DNA from: Asterochloris sp. CNOR1
Lineage: Eukaryota > Chlorophyta > Trebouxiophyceae > Trebouxiales > Trebouxiaceae
Assembly (NCBI GenBank): GCA_963969365.1
Contig: OZ017746.1
Span: forward strand, 3,100,001-3,164,000
Length of the DNA stretch: 64,000 bases
Direction: 5' to 3'
Part shown: positions 53,801 through 64,000 of the stretch, in pieces
Layout of the letters: every line of letters begins with the position of its first letter
Position numbering within the stretch: position 1 is the stretch's first letter
The notes under the pieces: generated by a model
What the model saw: only the letters and a program-made list of their open reading frames with translations
The model's database searches: none
What the model was told of the DNA's origin: nothing
Made by a program: the position numbers and the translations under genes

Positions 53801-56685
53801 TCCATGGCACTTGGTGCCCAGCTGCACTTAGCGCTGCAATGTCTAGTCCCAACTCCAACATGTGTCTCTATGCCTTCAGGTGCATAGGGGTGTGTATGAG
53901 GCGGCAGAGATCCTGTACCAGCGCTTCCTGCCTCTCGTGGTGGAGCATCTGGCCTCGCAGCCCTTTGCCAAAATTGCCTTCACGGTGAGGCTTGTGCACT
54001 GTCTCATTGGCCCATGCCTTTCAATCAGGCAAGTCAGTCACGGCGAGAAGGCGCAAGCATGCCTTCCCGAGCAGTGCAGCTCTGCCCCTGGCAAGAGGCC
54101 TGCCAGGCCAGCCGCAGCCTGCACAAGGACACGGCTACTGCTGTCCCCGCTGTTGACAGGGCTCCTGCCTGCTGCAGGGACACTCACTGGGTGGCAGCCT
54201 GGGCACTCTGCTGCAGCTCATGTTTCTCAGGAGGGGCGAGATCCCAGCAGTGGCAATCTCGCCCACCTACACCTTTGGAGCCCCTGCAGTCTTTTGCGAG
54301 GGTGGGGCCTGCAAAGTGGCCGCAAGTGCAGAGGTGAGCTGCCTGCCTGCCTGCCACACATCACCTTGAGACCTCATTTTGCACTACTTTCAACCATGGC
54401 TGCCTGCTGGGCTGCGCACCCATGCAGCCGTACATTAGCTTCATGGCGATTTGAAGAAGAAGAAGTCTGCACCCAGGCTCACACACAACCTTGACTCATC
54501 GTGCCATCCTGCCCTGCAGGCGCAGAGCGCTGCGGAGGCACCTGCACCCCGGGAGGAGGCAAGCACCAGCGGCAGTGTTCCCGCTGTCCAGTCGCAGGAC
54601 GTGCCAGCGACTCCACAGGCGCTGCCAGCAGCGGCCTGCGGCCTGAGCAATCCAGGGCACAGCCTGCTGCAGCGGCTGGGTCTGCCGGAGGGCGCCTTCC
54701 GCAACATCGTCATGAACCGTGACATCGTGCCCCGCGCATTTGCCTGCGACTACACCCTGGTCGCAGACCTGCTGCGGCGCGTGGGGGGTGGCTTCAAGGA
54801 GCACCCCTGCCTCTCGGGGCCTGACAGGTGGGGTGGCCCATTGAGCAGTAGTGAATGTGAACAACTGTGTGCAGCACCTGTTGGCGGCCTCCTCCTGGGC
54901 TGGGCTGAGCTGCACACTCTGCGTGGGCCCTTGGAGCTGTTCCATCCAGTGCATGGCGCCGGTGACTGCATGGAAGGATTGTGGCGCAGTGCAACATTGC
55001 AGCAGGTTGAGCCGGCCCTTGTCCTGTGCTGCAGGGTGGTGATGTACTTCTTTGTGGGCAAGATGCTGGTGCTGCAGCCAGACATAGAGCATAATTTCGT
55101 GCGGCCAGGGGAGGAGTACCACCCCATGCTGCCAAGCGGACCGGGGCTGTACACCCTGCGCACGCCAACAGCGTTGGATGCAATGGCTGCCACCGCCAAG
55201 AAGGAGGTTTGTGTTTCCGTCTTTTCTTCTGTTGCTGCCCAGAAGACGTGTCTGGGTGTGGAATGCATGGCAGCTCAGGTGCAGCTTGCTGCCAGGCCTG
55301 CATGAGCATGGCCAAGGCTGGGCCTTCGTATAGCCAAGGCTGCGCCTTGGCTATGCAAAGCTGAGAGTGCAGTGTACATTCAGTGCTGGATGGACTGCAG
55401 GCTTATGAGTCCCCCCTTTGCTCACTTTGAGGCTGCACATCTGTCAGTATTGCAGGTCCCCTTGCATGCTACAATGCATGTTGCAGCTTCTGCGTTGCTG
55501 GGTGTGCTTGGCTTACTGGCATGCAAGGTCTCTGGCAGTCAAGCGCTTGCATCAATAATGAATACCACCCTGGCCTCAGGTGAACAACATTGTGGCAGCT
55601 GGAGCCAGCAGGGTGATTAGCGCTTCGCGGGCAGCCCAGGCAGCCCGGAAGGAGGCTGAGCAGCTGGCAGCCAACCTGCACGCCATCCCCAGCGGTGAAC
55701 TGGCGCAGTCGCTGCCTCAGCTGAGCAGGAGCCTGGAGCGGGTGGGTTGCTGACTATGGAATAACTTGAGCCTGCATGCAGTCCGGATAGTTTCCTGCGT
55801 GCAATGCCAGGCCTGCTCGCCCAGTGCCCCAGCTCAGCAGGAGCCTGGAGCGCGCGATTCTAAGCGCCTGTCAAGTCCCCTGAGCCTTTGTGCAGCCCTG
55901 GAATGTTCCGCAAGCAGTGTCCAGGACGGTGCAGTTGCTGCAAGCCTTCGCACTGCCTTCCCCTGCAGGTGAGCATTGCAGTGGATGCCGCAGTGGCTCC
56001 CAGGACGAAGCTCAAGGCACAGGCCAAGCTGGGCAAACCCTCGCCCACGCTGCGGGATGCAGTGATGGATCTGATGAATTACCCCCACCCCCTGACCACT
56101 TTGGGTGACGTCAGCGCCTATGGGAATGATGGGGCCATCAGTCGTTACCATGACCCGGACCACTACACACAGTGAGTGGTTCGGACGGCAGATATGCATG
56201 CAAGCACAATGCAGCGCAGCCTTGCTCTACTGGTGGGGCAAAGCACACTGCAGCACTGCCTGCAGCGTGTGCTGGCAGGCTATCTGTCTTTGGGCAGCCA
56301 ACCTGCCTATTGACACCTGCCCAGTGAATCTTCAAAGCTGCTCAGTGCCGATTGGTACACAACCAAGCTGCATCTCACACTGGCAATCTCCTGCAGGGCA
56401 TTGGGAGGTGTGCTGCGCCACAAAACTCGCCCATGGCGTGCTCTCATGCGCCAGGACGAGGCTGACTCCATAGAGCAGGGGGCCCGCTGGTATGTCGGCC
56501 TGCAGCAGCAGCAGCGGGGCATGGCTCAGCGGGCCGCCCGGCGGGGCATGACTCAGCAGCAGTACCAGGCGCGCATGCTGCAGCGGGTCAACAGCTGCGG
56601 GTCCTACATGGGCGTGGAGCAGAGGCCTGCCAGTGTGCTCAGCATGAGCAGTGAGTGGGAGTCTCTGCGCCAGCAGGGGGCGTGA
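50864..56685 (+). CDS. PLIP: Class 3 (alpha/beta hydrolase) lipase, plastid lipase (PLIP)-like
   Basis: Likely a plastid acyl hydrolase acting on membrane glycerolipids. Thirteen exons (50864-51172, 51581-51718, 52224-52370, 52747-52905, 53028-53324, 53556-53636, 53880-53984, 54178-54333, 54520-54827, 55035-55206, 55580-55741, 55969-56171, 56397-56685) give 841 aa, all in phase. The start opens a Ser/Arg/Pro-rich, acid-free leader typical of a chloroplast transit peptide. Lipase landmarks in order: WFVCDDPMSFTRYFVLQGSE, VHRGVYEAAEILYQ, GHSLGGSLGTLLQLMFLRRG (nucleophile Ser), PTYTFGAPAVF, NRDIVPRAFACDY (probable catalytic Asp) and EEYHPMLPSGPGLY (probable catalytic His). This arrangement matches Arabidopsis PLIP1-3. 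A C-terminal extension of about 200 residues contains YPHPLTTLGDVSAYG and a Gln/Ar-basic helix. Introns 2 and 11 contain copies of the preceding exon end; intron 10 has a hairpin. Confidence 0.92.
51700..51880 (+). repeat. Three tandem units at the start of lipase intron 2
   Basis: Beginning at the exon 2 donor (51719), about 50-60-bp units repeat: CTGCCATGCCATGG / CTGCCATGCCATGCTGTGG / CTGCCACGCTGTGG, each followed by GGCAGCTGCAGCTTTGAGAG or a close relative (about 51758, 51810, 51871). The first unit carries the used donor. Confidence 0.8.
55309..55354. repeat. Hairpin-forming inverted repeat in lipase intron 10
   Basis: ATAGCCAAGGC (55330-55340), a 3-base loop, then GCCTTGGCTAT (55344-55354): an 11-bp perfect stem. 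A related GGCCAAGGCTGGGCCTTCG precedes it at about 55309, so two adjacent copies of a palindromic unit are present. Confidence 0.85.
55711..55852 (+). repeat. Exon 11 end copy in lipase intron 11
   Basis: The exon end CTGAGCAGGAGCCTGGAGCG (55721-55740) recurs at about 55832-55851 as CTCAGCAGGAGCCTGGAGCG. The match starts about 10 bp earlier (CTGCCTCAG versus TGCCCCAG). The period is 111 bp. The copy lacks a good GT at the former donor. Confidence 0.85.
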
Positions 56686-57422
56686 ATGCTCCCAGTTTTC
56701 GGCCCACTGGTCGTGGGGCCCTGAGGTTGGGCAGGGTAGAGTCTACAGGAGCAGTCTTCATCAACTCAAGGTCCCAGGGCTTGCACAGTGCGAGGCCGGC
56801 CTCTTTGCAGGCCACGCCTCGCCTGTCGCCTCTTGACCATGGCACAGCACTTCCACAGGCAATGACATGCTGCAAGCGCAGTGATGTCATGCCGGCTCCC
56901 ATAATGATAGGTGGGCAGCCCCAAGCTGCCTACCTCTCTTCAACCAGCAGACTATGATTCCTTTGAGTGTGAGCGAGATATTTGATTTGACTGCTGCATG
57001 AATCTGTCATAGGAGTTCCCCTTGAGCCTCTACCTGAGAAGAGACCCCCTGTGCGCTTGGTCTGCACTCAGCAGCACTGAGAGAGTGAGAGCTAACCTGA
57101 GAGAGCTTATTCTTGTACTAAAGCCAGGCCTCCCTGCATGCGCCATGTCTGTTTGCGACAACCTTCTGAGCAAATTTGTCAGCAATTGTACCTGTGTGCT
57201 AGATCCTGTTGTAACATACTTTCAAACTGGTCATGTGGGAGGATGAAGCAGAGAGGGAATGAATCCGCTGCCATGTAGGCCATGTTCAAGGCAAAGGGAG
57301 GACACATCACTTGTGGGACATCTGTTGCAATGCAGGCCTGGAGCTCTTACTGAACACCATTCCCTGCAAGGCTCTATGCGCTGCTGCTTCTGCCTGTCTC
57401 TCTCAAGGCCCTGCAGCGCAAG
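56686..57422. other. Intergenic region between convergent lipase and F-box genes
   Basis: About 740 bp between gene ends. No open frame has supporting features. Part of the 3' end of the F-box/leucine-rich gene may extend into it, because the exon ending near 57520 has a possible donor (GACAG|GTCAGG). Confidence 0.4.
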
Positions 57423-59818
57423 TCATTTCTCAGCTGTCATGCCAATGCTGGTGATGCAGCACAAGCTTTGCCATCTGCCACATGTATGCACACATAGCAG
57501 CAGCAGCCACCCTGACCTGTCTGCAGGGCCTTCCTCTGAGACAGGCCCTGCCAAATTGAATGAGATCCTGGGATCCAGTTTATCGGCCTGGGCAACCAGC
57601 GTCAGCAGGCAGAGCTCAGGCTGGGAGGCTGGATTGACTTCCACTGATGTCAGTGTCCTGTTGCCCTCCAGAGCTGTGCAAAGGTCATTCAGGCGCATAC
57701 GCATCAGCTCCAGAGGGTCACAGTTTATGCGCGCTGCAGCAGGCAGAGCAGGCATCAGGCTGATCAAGATGTGCACAGCTTGACATCATCCTGCTGCGCT
57801 GGCCAGCAGGGTAGTGGAGCCAGACAGAGAGTGCAGGGCAGCAGGAGAAGGTAAAGTGAATGTCAGACCGGCTCCAGACTCTTCTGCTGAAGTACGAGCT
57901 GCTCGGTGCAGCACGGCGCCGCAGACCCCTCTGCCTATGCCTGACAGTGCAGGGCTGCCCTGCCAACACAGAAGATGAATGCAGAGCAGGGCAGATCAGG
58001 AGCCGGAAACAGGAGCAGGCAAGCCCCACTGTTCCTGCTGCCAGGCAGCAGCAGTTCACCTTGCCACGGCGCGTGGCGGCCCTGAAAGACGAGCCTGGCC
58101 ACCTGGATGGGCGACGTATCCCTCAGCACCGCCAGCAGGCTGAGCCACAGCCTGACAGGGCTGCCAGAGTGCTCAAAGCCCAGCCAGCGCCCGCGGTAGG
58201 CGTCCCAGGCGTCCCCCAGGCTCCAGCACCAGAGGTCCAGGTGCAGGGCTCGCAGCTGCAGGCCGCCAGCCACACTCAGCCACACAGGAGACTCGCTTGC
58301 AGGCTGGCAATTACCTGAGAGGCACACTCCGCCAGCACATCAAGGAAAGGCTGCAGGCTGCAGGCTAATGCTACCCTTCTGAGGCAGGAGGCAGCCCGCC
58401 CAGCATGGGTTGTCCAACCCTATTCAGCTCGCTTCAACATCTGCCTGACTGCTCAGGAGTAAGCCTGCACGGGCACACAGCAGCAGCCACCTGCTACTGG
58501 CGCATGGCTTTGTCGCAGCCTATGATGTTGCCTGGCTCTGGCGCTGTCCCTCCTCGCCTGAGCTTGCAGTCGCAGCTGTCTCTTGCAGCCTGCCTGCCTG
58601 ACAGTTGCAGCGGACTGTGACTGCAGCCCTGTTCTTGGTCGGCCCCTGCCTCACCTCACGTCGAGGGCGGCTTGCAATTGCGTGTCTCATCTTGATGACG
58701 CTGCCTAGAGAGAAGAGGCCAGCCTTGAGGCCAAAACCCCGGGCGTCCACTACCTCCGCCTCTGGGCACCTGTCCAGGATAAGCTCCAACAGCGCCGACG
58801 GGAGCTCTGCAGACGGCGGGCAGCTTGTCGGAGCACAATCTCTGCTGCGCTGCTAGCGGCCCAGGCAGAAAGCACCAGCTCACGGGTGCAGTCACGATGG
58901 TGGGCCACCTCAGGGAAGGCTGACACTCAGTGGTGACGCAATGAGCTTTATGCAACTGTTGACACATGTAAGCAGCTGCAGGGTGAGGGCAGAACCAACA
59001 GGCCCAGAGCAGGCCCAGATCAGGGCACAAATAGCACCCGCACTTGAGGAGTACAGGCTGCCTGCGAAGCGCACCTACCTGAGTTGTGGGGGGCCTGCAG
59101 GCGGGGGGAGTCAGTCTGCCAGGTGCCCAGACAGTCTCGCAGTGTCACATGCCTGATCAGGCTTTGCTGGGGGCCAGGGCACTGTCTGGAGGCAGCACCA
59201 GGCAGGGTCCCTGCAGGGCTGGCGTCCAGATCTGTGCAGCCTCCATGAGCAGCCTGTGGCAACTGAGTCCCCGCTTCAGCTTTGCTGCGCGGGTGCTGCC
59301 TGGCTGAGCCCACTGGGCGATCTGCTGCCTGAGTGCGCTGCGTGCCATCCTGGCTTCCACAGGCGGCCTGTGGCAGCTGGGTGCCTGCCTCAGCTGGGCT
59401 GCTGAGATGCTGCACGACAGCGACCTCCACGGCCTGCTGGTCTGCGGACTCAGGCTGGTAAGTGGGCAATGTGTAGGGCCTACAGCTCCGGGCTATAAGG
59501 CGCTCCAAGAGCTGCCGACTGATCTGAACTCAGGGAGAACAACATGATGGCTCTGCTGGACTGCGAACCTGCATCCTGAATGTGCCAGATAGGTCTATCG
59601 CCCCGCACCTGAGAGTTAAAGGGCGCATCAGTGAGGTCCAGGTGCTGCAGACGCTGTGGGCATCTGCAAACTGCCCGCCAGCGCCTGCAGACCTGCTCTG
59701 CTTGCAGCAGGTCCCGCATGGGCAGCATGAGGCATCTCTGAAGGACCCCATCGTCAACATCCTGGATTGCAGACATGACTTGGCCAGTCAAGTATAGTGG
59801 TGTGCCAGTCCACATCAT
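57423..59818 (-). CDS. F-box-like, leucine-rich protein (3' end uncertain)
   Basis: Exons 59818-59609, 59511-59079, 58806-58655, 58303-58060, a piece starting about 57920 and 57733 onward join in phase. The N-terminus (DGVLQRCLMLPMRDLLQAEQ then VCRRWRAVCRCPQRLQHLDL) fits an F-box: leucine-rich helix, then CRRWR, then the strand of a first leucine-rich repeat. F-box proteins bring substrates to SCF ubiquitin ligases. The middle carries two copies of AEAGTQLPQAA within a Gln/Ala-rich insert. Later exons give LLELILDRCPEAEVVDARGF, LQLRALHLDLWCW and LNDLCTALEGNRTLTSVEV, the last typical of an RI-type leucine-rich repeat. Repeats are irregular, so the LRR call is moderate. The stop may be at 57423 or in an exon further downstream. 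The start is one of two adjacent ATGs, 401 bp from the divergent J-protein start. Confidence 0.6.
59255..59415 (-). repeat. Coding duplication in the F-box protein
   Basis: Two segments about 112 bp apart (59253 and 59366 on the + strand: GCCTGTGGCAACTGAGTCCC and GCCTGTGGCAGCTGGGTGCC) encode the repeated AEAGTQLPQAA motif. Unlike the intron cases this duplication lies wholly within an exon and keeps the frame. Confidence 0.75.
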
Positions 59819-60219
59819 TCAAGCAAGAAAGACGGGCTTCACGAGTTCAGGCTTGAAGAGGGAAGTGACATGAACTTACACTGATGGTCACCTCTTTGGT
59901 GGCCAGTCTCATCAACCCTGGGCGTGTGGCTGACAACAACACTTCAAACACTACATCACGACTTGCCGCGCGCCACTGCTATTCCAGAAAGAGAAGAAGA
60001 AAAAAAAATCCAGAAAGAAGTTACAACGGTCAAAGTTGACCGCAGGCACTGGCAGCCCTACCGGAACAGCCAGCATCGCCTTGTGTATGGCCTGTGATCT
60101 GGCCCTCCGCCACTAAACTTTAGGGGCCATCCTGCCCACAAACATTAGGCCGCCACCAGGCATTGAGCACCTGCCCCCGCAGGCAGTGCATCTGCAAGTG
60201 CATACCAGCCTGCAGGGGC
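59819..60219. promoter_or_regulatory. Shared upstream region of divergent F-box and J-protein genes
   Basis: The 401 bp between two divergent starts probably holds both promoters (inference from geometry). It contains a purine-rich stretch with an A-run near 59990-60010, unusual for this GC-rich window. No TATA box is obvious. Confidence 0.4.
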
Positions 60220-63200
60220 ATGGCAGTCAAGGCCCGACTGCTAACATATGATGGCAGTTTGGTCCCAGATGGCGGCAGCGCAGTGCTGTGCAGCCTGGCA
60301 GGGCCGCTGAAGCTGGACGGCAAGGATGCAGCCGGGCACAGTTTTCACTTGTTCGCCCTTAAGCAGGCCGGCCTCCACAGTGAGCCTTGGTGCATGCCTT
60401 CACAGACTGTGCATCCCCAAAATTCCTGCATGAGACAGACACCAAAAGGCTGCTCAATCAGGGAGACTGAGCTTGCAGCCTGCCACATGTTAGTCACAAA
60501 GATGCTGCTCTTTGTCCATGCAAACTGCGCTAGCTTCACCTGCTGCCTGCAGAGGAGGCCGCCCCTGAGGAGCCAGATGAGGCCAGCACGGTGGGCAGTG
60601 ACGCTCCCGAGCGGCCTGCAACCCCAGGCGCAGATGAGCATTACTCATCTGGGTGAGTGCTGGCGGAGCACTGCTATGCATCTGCTTCTCAGATGCAAGG
60701 AGTCCCCAATGGCAGCAGGGGGAGGGGAAGTCGAGCACGAACTGCTTCTGCAGCGCTGGCAGCCAGCACCAGCACGGAGGCTAAAGTCTGGCCAGGGCAC
60801 GCTCACCACAGGACGTATCTGCAAAGCTCGGCTGCGTTGCTCTGCTGAGCTCCTGTTAGCTTTGCCACCCGACGTAGTGTGAAGTCCTGACACCAACTGT
60901 CTGAAACGTTTTGCTGCCCTGCAGCACCGACAGCCTGCAGTGACACAAGAGAACCAAGGTTGGCCTGTTGTGCTGTGCAGGTGGCAGAACAAGGGTAAGA
61001 AGAAGAAGGACAAGTCTAAGCAGGTGGACCTGTATGCCCTGCTGGGCCTGGCAAACGAGCGCTGGACAGCCACGGATGCCCAGATTAAGCTAGGTGAGCC
61101 GTCCAAGTGGCAGCTCTTGCTGTCTCAGGCATCGATGCAGTGCTCCTGTCACAGCACAGCTGCTGGTTGACTGTGCTGCCGCCCTCGAGAGAAGGGCTAA
61201 ACACAAACCTGTGCTGCCGCCTGCAGCCTTGCTGCCATCATCTCCTCTCGTCCTGGCCTGGGCTTGCAGCCCGCATCTCTCTGCCAGCAGCCTGTACCCC
61301 AGTGCTGCCTGCCTGCAGCCCAGTGCAGAATGGATCTGGAGCATGATCTCAGTCTGTCATCACCTTTGGTGCACAGCATCTCAGGCGTCTGCACAGCGCT
61401 GCACCGCAAACAACCTGCTGACTGCCCCCGTGCCCGCTTGCAGCCTATCGCAAGACTGCTCTGGAGCACCACCCCGACAAGGCAGGGGCTGGCATCGTGG
61501 ACGAGGCCAAGAAGCGAGACATTGAGGAGCGCTTCCAGCAGATCAATGATGCCTATGAGACGCTGTCAGATGCTGCCAAGCGGAGAGAGTACGACTCCAT
61601 TGACGACTTTGACGACACCCTGCCCAGCAGCTGCGGCCCCTTGGAGTTCTTCAAGGTGGGCCAGTGCATGCTGTGCTGCATGCCTGTGAATGGGGTGCAG
61701 AGAATCTGCTGATTAGCCACAGAGCTCCTCCAGGGGGCTGGCCCTGTGCATGCTGTGCCGCATGCCTTGGGGTGGTGCTGTCTGAGCATTTGGGCACAAG
61801 CAGCGCAAATCTGGGCTGCTGCACAGAGTGCATCTCATTATCTGAGGGAGGGCTGCATGACAGGGGGAGTGCAATCCCTTGCGGCTACTGCCTGCAGCCT
61901 GCAATCTTCGTGGTAGCGCAGATGTGCTCAACGGGTTCTGCCGCCACACTGCACATCCCTGCCACAAGGAGTGGGCAGCCTGCACCTCTGCTGCTGCTGC
62001 CTTAGACAGCTTACAGCCCCTGCCATGCAGGTGTTTGGCCCCGCCTTCAAGCGGAACAGCCGCTGGTCGGTGCAGCAGCCGGTGCCAGACCCTGGGGACG
62101 ACCGCACAGACATTGAGGTTGTGGAGAGGTTCTATGACTTCTGGTTTGGCTTCAAGTCATGGAGGGAGTTCCCCCACCCTGATGAGGAGGATCTGGAGCA
62201 GGCAGAGAACCGGGAGCACAAACGGTGGGGCCAGGGAACGCTCAAGGGTCATGGAATGGCTGCTAGAGTCTACACTTCGTGACAGGCTGTCTCACCTCAT
62301 GCTGGCCAGAAGCTGAGCAAGGGAGAGACCCGGGCTGCAACACGGGCGGGCTGCTGCACTTTGAGCACATGGCTCAGGGTTGCAGAACAGGCAGAGCAGG
62401 CAGACCAAGACTACAGTGGACAGCCTAGGCACAAAGGACATGAAGAAGTTTGGGGTCAGGCGCTCGCTTTGCAGCTGTGGCTGAGATGCTGCGCTAGCAA
62501 ACAGGCGATAGCTCGAGATGCCGTTCTGCAGCTTCTGAGACACGCATGGCGGCACTGCTAGCTGTAGAGCTCACCCTCAGTGAGCCGTCTTCATGCTGCC
62601 TGCAGGTTCATTGAGCGGTACAACAACAAGCTCAGGCAGGCTGCCAAGAAGGATGAGACCCGGCGGATGAAGGCATTCGTGAACAATGCCTATGCCTGCG
62701 ACCCGCGAGTGCTGCGCAGGAAGGCAGAGGAGAAGGCAGAGAGGTATGGGCGGACACATGTCATAGCGGCTGGCAGCGGTTCACCTTGGCGCTTGCGAGG
62801 CCCAGCATGCGGCTGCATCTACCCATCTGCTTTGCGGCCTGGCTGGAGTGTTGTGATGTCTTCTTCAGGGATTGCTACACAAGCTGAGAGTCAGCATTAT
62901 GGTACCGGCCTTGCAGCAGGCTTCCAGGCAGAAGCAGTAGCCCACCTGCAGGGACCAGGAGGGAGCCTGCTCTGCCGTGCCAGCCCGTCCCAGGCTGTCT
63001 AAGCCTGACACCCCATCTGCATGCTTGCAGGGACCGCAAGAAGTCGGAGAAAGAGGCCGCCAGGCAGCGCAAGATCGATGAGGAGCGGGAAGCCAAGGAG
63101 ACTGCTGCCCGCAAGGAGCAGGAGGCGGTACAGGCAGCCGCAGAGCAGGCAGCCGTTGACCGCAAGGCACGTCAATTTGAGAAGAAGGCCATGCAGCGCC

Positions 63201-64000
63201 AGCGGAGCAAGTTGCGCAGCCAGTGCGCGGGCCTCGTGAGAGGTGAGAACACTTCATAGGCGTGACTGCATGGTGGGAGTGGGTGCAGCGCCAGCCAAAC
63301 AAGGTGCATCCACTTGGAGTGGGTTTTAGGGTGGCATGCCTGACACAGAGGCACCCACAGGCAGGGTTTGGGCAGGGGTTATCAGTTGCCTGGTCATCAG
63401 TCCACTTACTGAAACGTCCCCCTTTGTTGCAACAGCGAAGCAAGTGGAGGATGATGATGTGGAAATGATCTGCACCAAGGCGGTGCTGAAGCAGATCCAG
63501 GTGCTCACCAGCGCCCTGGAGGAGGACGGTCTGTTGGAGGAGCAGCAGATCAACCTTGTACAGGTCAGCACCCATCCTGATGCTGGGTTGCATGGCCATG
63601 GCCTGCACCACCTGCAGGAATGCTTTCAAAGTAGCTTGATGTCTGGTACTGTGCAGCGGGCCTGCCAATCTGTGATTCTCTCTCCCTGAAGACCCATGTG
63701 CAGAAGCTGCAAGGGGGTGCCTGCACCAAGCAAAGCTTTTCTTGTGCTGCTGTGCCTTCCACAGCCTCGCCCACTTTGCCTGCAGACCCATGTCGAGGAG
63801 CTGCAAGGGGAGGAGGAGACGCAGCGAAGGGCCAAGGCCAGGGCAGCCGCCGCCGTGGCAGCCGCAGCCGCCGCAGAGAAGCGCGCGGCTGCCAAGGCCA
63901 AGGTGGCACGCATGCGCGCGTGGGAGGAGGAGGAGATCCGCATGCTGGAGAAGGCGCTGGAGAAGTATCCTCAGGTGGGCTCGGGCTACGAGCATCCAGC
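60220..64000 (+). CDS. DNAJC2: Zuotin/DNAJC2 (MPP11)-type J protein, N-terminal part (3' end outside window)
   Basis: Ribosome-associated Hsp40 that recruits Hsp70 to nascent chains, and in plants and animals also binds ubiquitinated H2A (ZRF1). Nine exons (60220-60379, 60553-60652, 60981-61093, 61444-61655, 62031-62224, 62606-62743, 63031-63242, 63436-63563, 63786-63974) give 482 codons in phase; the reading continues past the window. A basic KGKKKKDKSKQVDLYALLGL leads into the J domain with the HPD motif in ALEHHPDKAG. The zuotin homology domain follows (FGPAFKRNSRWSV, FYDFWFGFKSWREFPHPDEE), then a long charged helix (EREAKETAARKEQEAVQ). The last exon starts a SANT/Myb repeat (RMRAWEEEEIRMLEKALEKY), as expected for the family. 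Introns 4 and 8 contain copies of adjacent exon junctions. Confidence 0.95.
61643..61780 (+). repeat. Exon 4 end/donor copy in J-protein intron 4
   Basis: The exon end and following bases GAGTTCTTCAAGGTGGGCC (61644) with TGCATGCTGTGCTGCATGCC downstream is repeated from about 61722 (GAGCTCCTCCAGGGGGCTGG, then TGCATGCTGTGCCGCATGCC). The period is 79 bp. The copied donor has lost its GT. Confidence 0.85.
63691..63810 (+). repeat. Exon 9 start copy in J-protein intron 8
   Basis: The start of exon 9 with its acceptor (CAG|ACCCATGTCGAGGAGCTG, 63786) has a diverged copy 94 bp upstream at 63691 (GAAGACCCATGTGCAGAAGC), continuing with TGCAAGGGGG. The copy is preceded by TCTCTCCCTGAAG, a possible former acceptor. 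Confidence 0.8.

Noticed and set aside
1-64000. Retroelements, DNA transposons, virus-derived genes or CRISPR arrays
   Set aside because: I saw no reverse transcriptase, integrase, transposase, capsid or Cas motifs and no long terminal or regularly spaced identical repeats. The repeats present are local junction duplications.

Overview
The window is nuclear DNA of a green alga (Chlorophyta, most like a trebouxiophyte; the genus cannot be read from the sequence). The evidence is: GC-rich DNA; genes cut into many short exons by roughly 100-900 bp introns that almost all end in TGCAG; plant-type gene families (plastid lipase, chloroplast-type rhomboid, DCD-like domain, 3-methylcrotonyl-CoA carboxylase); and targeting peptides. 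I saw no operons, bacterial genes, RNA genes or intact mobile elements. Exon models were built by hand from homology, splice sites and codon phase. For eleven genes every junction keeps the frame from end to end.

Layout, left to right: (1) C-terminal part of an unrecognised Ala/Lys-rich basic protein, + (1-4556, cut by the left edge). (2) MCCB, + (4923-9532, 13 exons). (3) Ribulose-phosphate 3-epimerase, - (11233-12818). (4) Unrecognised Pro/Gln-rich protein, - (13008 to about 16943). (5) Rhomboid protease, + (17221-18988). (6) NAD malate dehydrogenase, + (19129-21830). (7) BIRC6-type ubiquitin-conjugating enzyme of 23 exons, + (22828-31906). (8) Prefoldin subunit 4, - (32122-33029). (9) Unrecognised gene, + (33268-36801). 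(10) RS-rich DCD-like protein, - (37483-40881). (11) Tudor-like protein with 20-residue repeats, - (41037-43844). (12) DUF3783-like protein, + (44067-47307). (13) Small conserved-looking hypothetical, - (47384-48165). (14) Four-helix membrane protein, + (48420-49898). (15) Plastid-type class 3 lipase, + (50864-56685). (16) F-box/leucine-rich protein, - (about 57423-59818). (17) Zuotin/DNAJC2-type J protein, + (60220 to beyond the right edge).

The genes do not form one pathway. They cover leucine breakdown (MCCB), the pentose phosphate/Calvin cycles (RPE), redox shuttling (MDH), plastid lipid turnover (lipase), ubiquitin conjugation (E2, F-box) and protein folding (prefoldin, J protein). Five neighbouring pairs diverge from short shared upstream regions, and several pairs converge closely (76 bp between stops at 47307/47384).

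The most unusual signal is structural. Many introns contain degenerate tandem copies of the adjacent exon-intron junction, that is, exon end plus donor or acceptor plus exon start. I count at least ten cases in seven genes, the clearest being an array of about 107-110 bp units in MCCB (5341-5760). The window also has an unexpectedly large number of GC-AG introns (seven supported by phase or homology, one more possible). Together these suggest introns that grow or move by local junction duplication.
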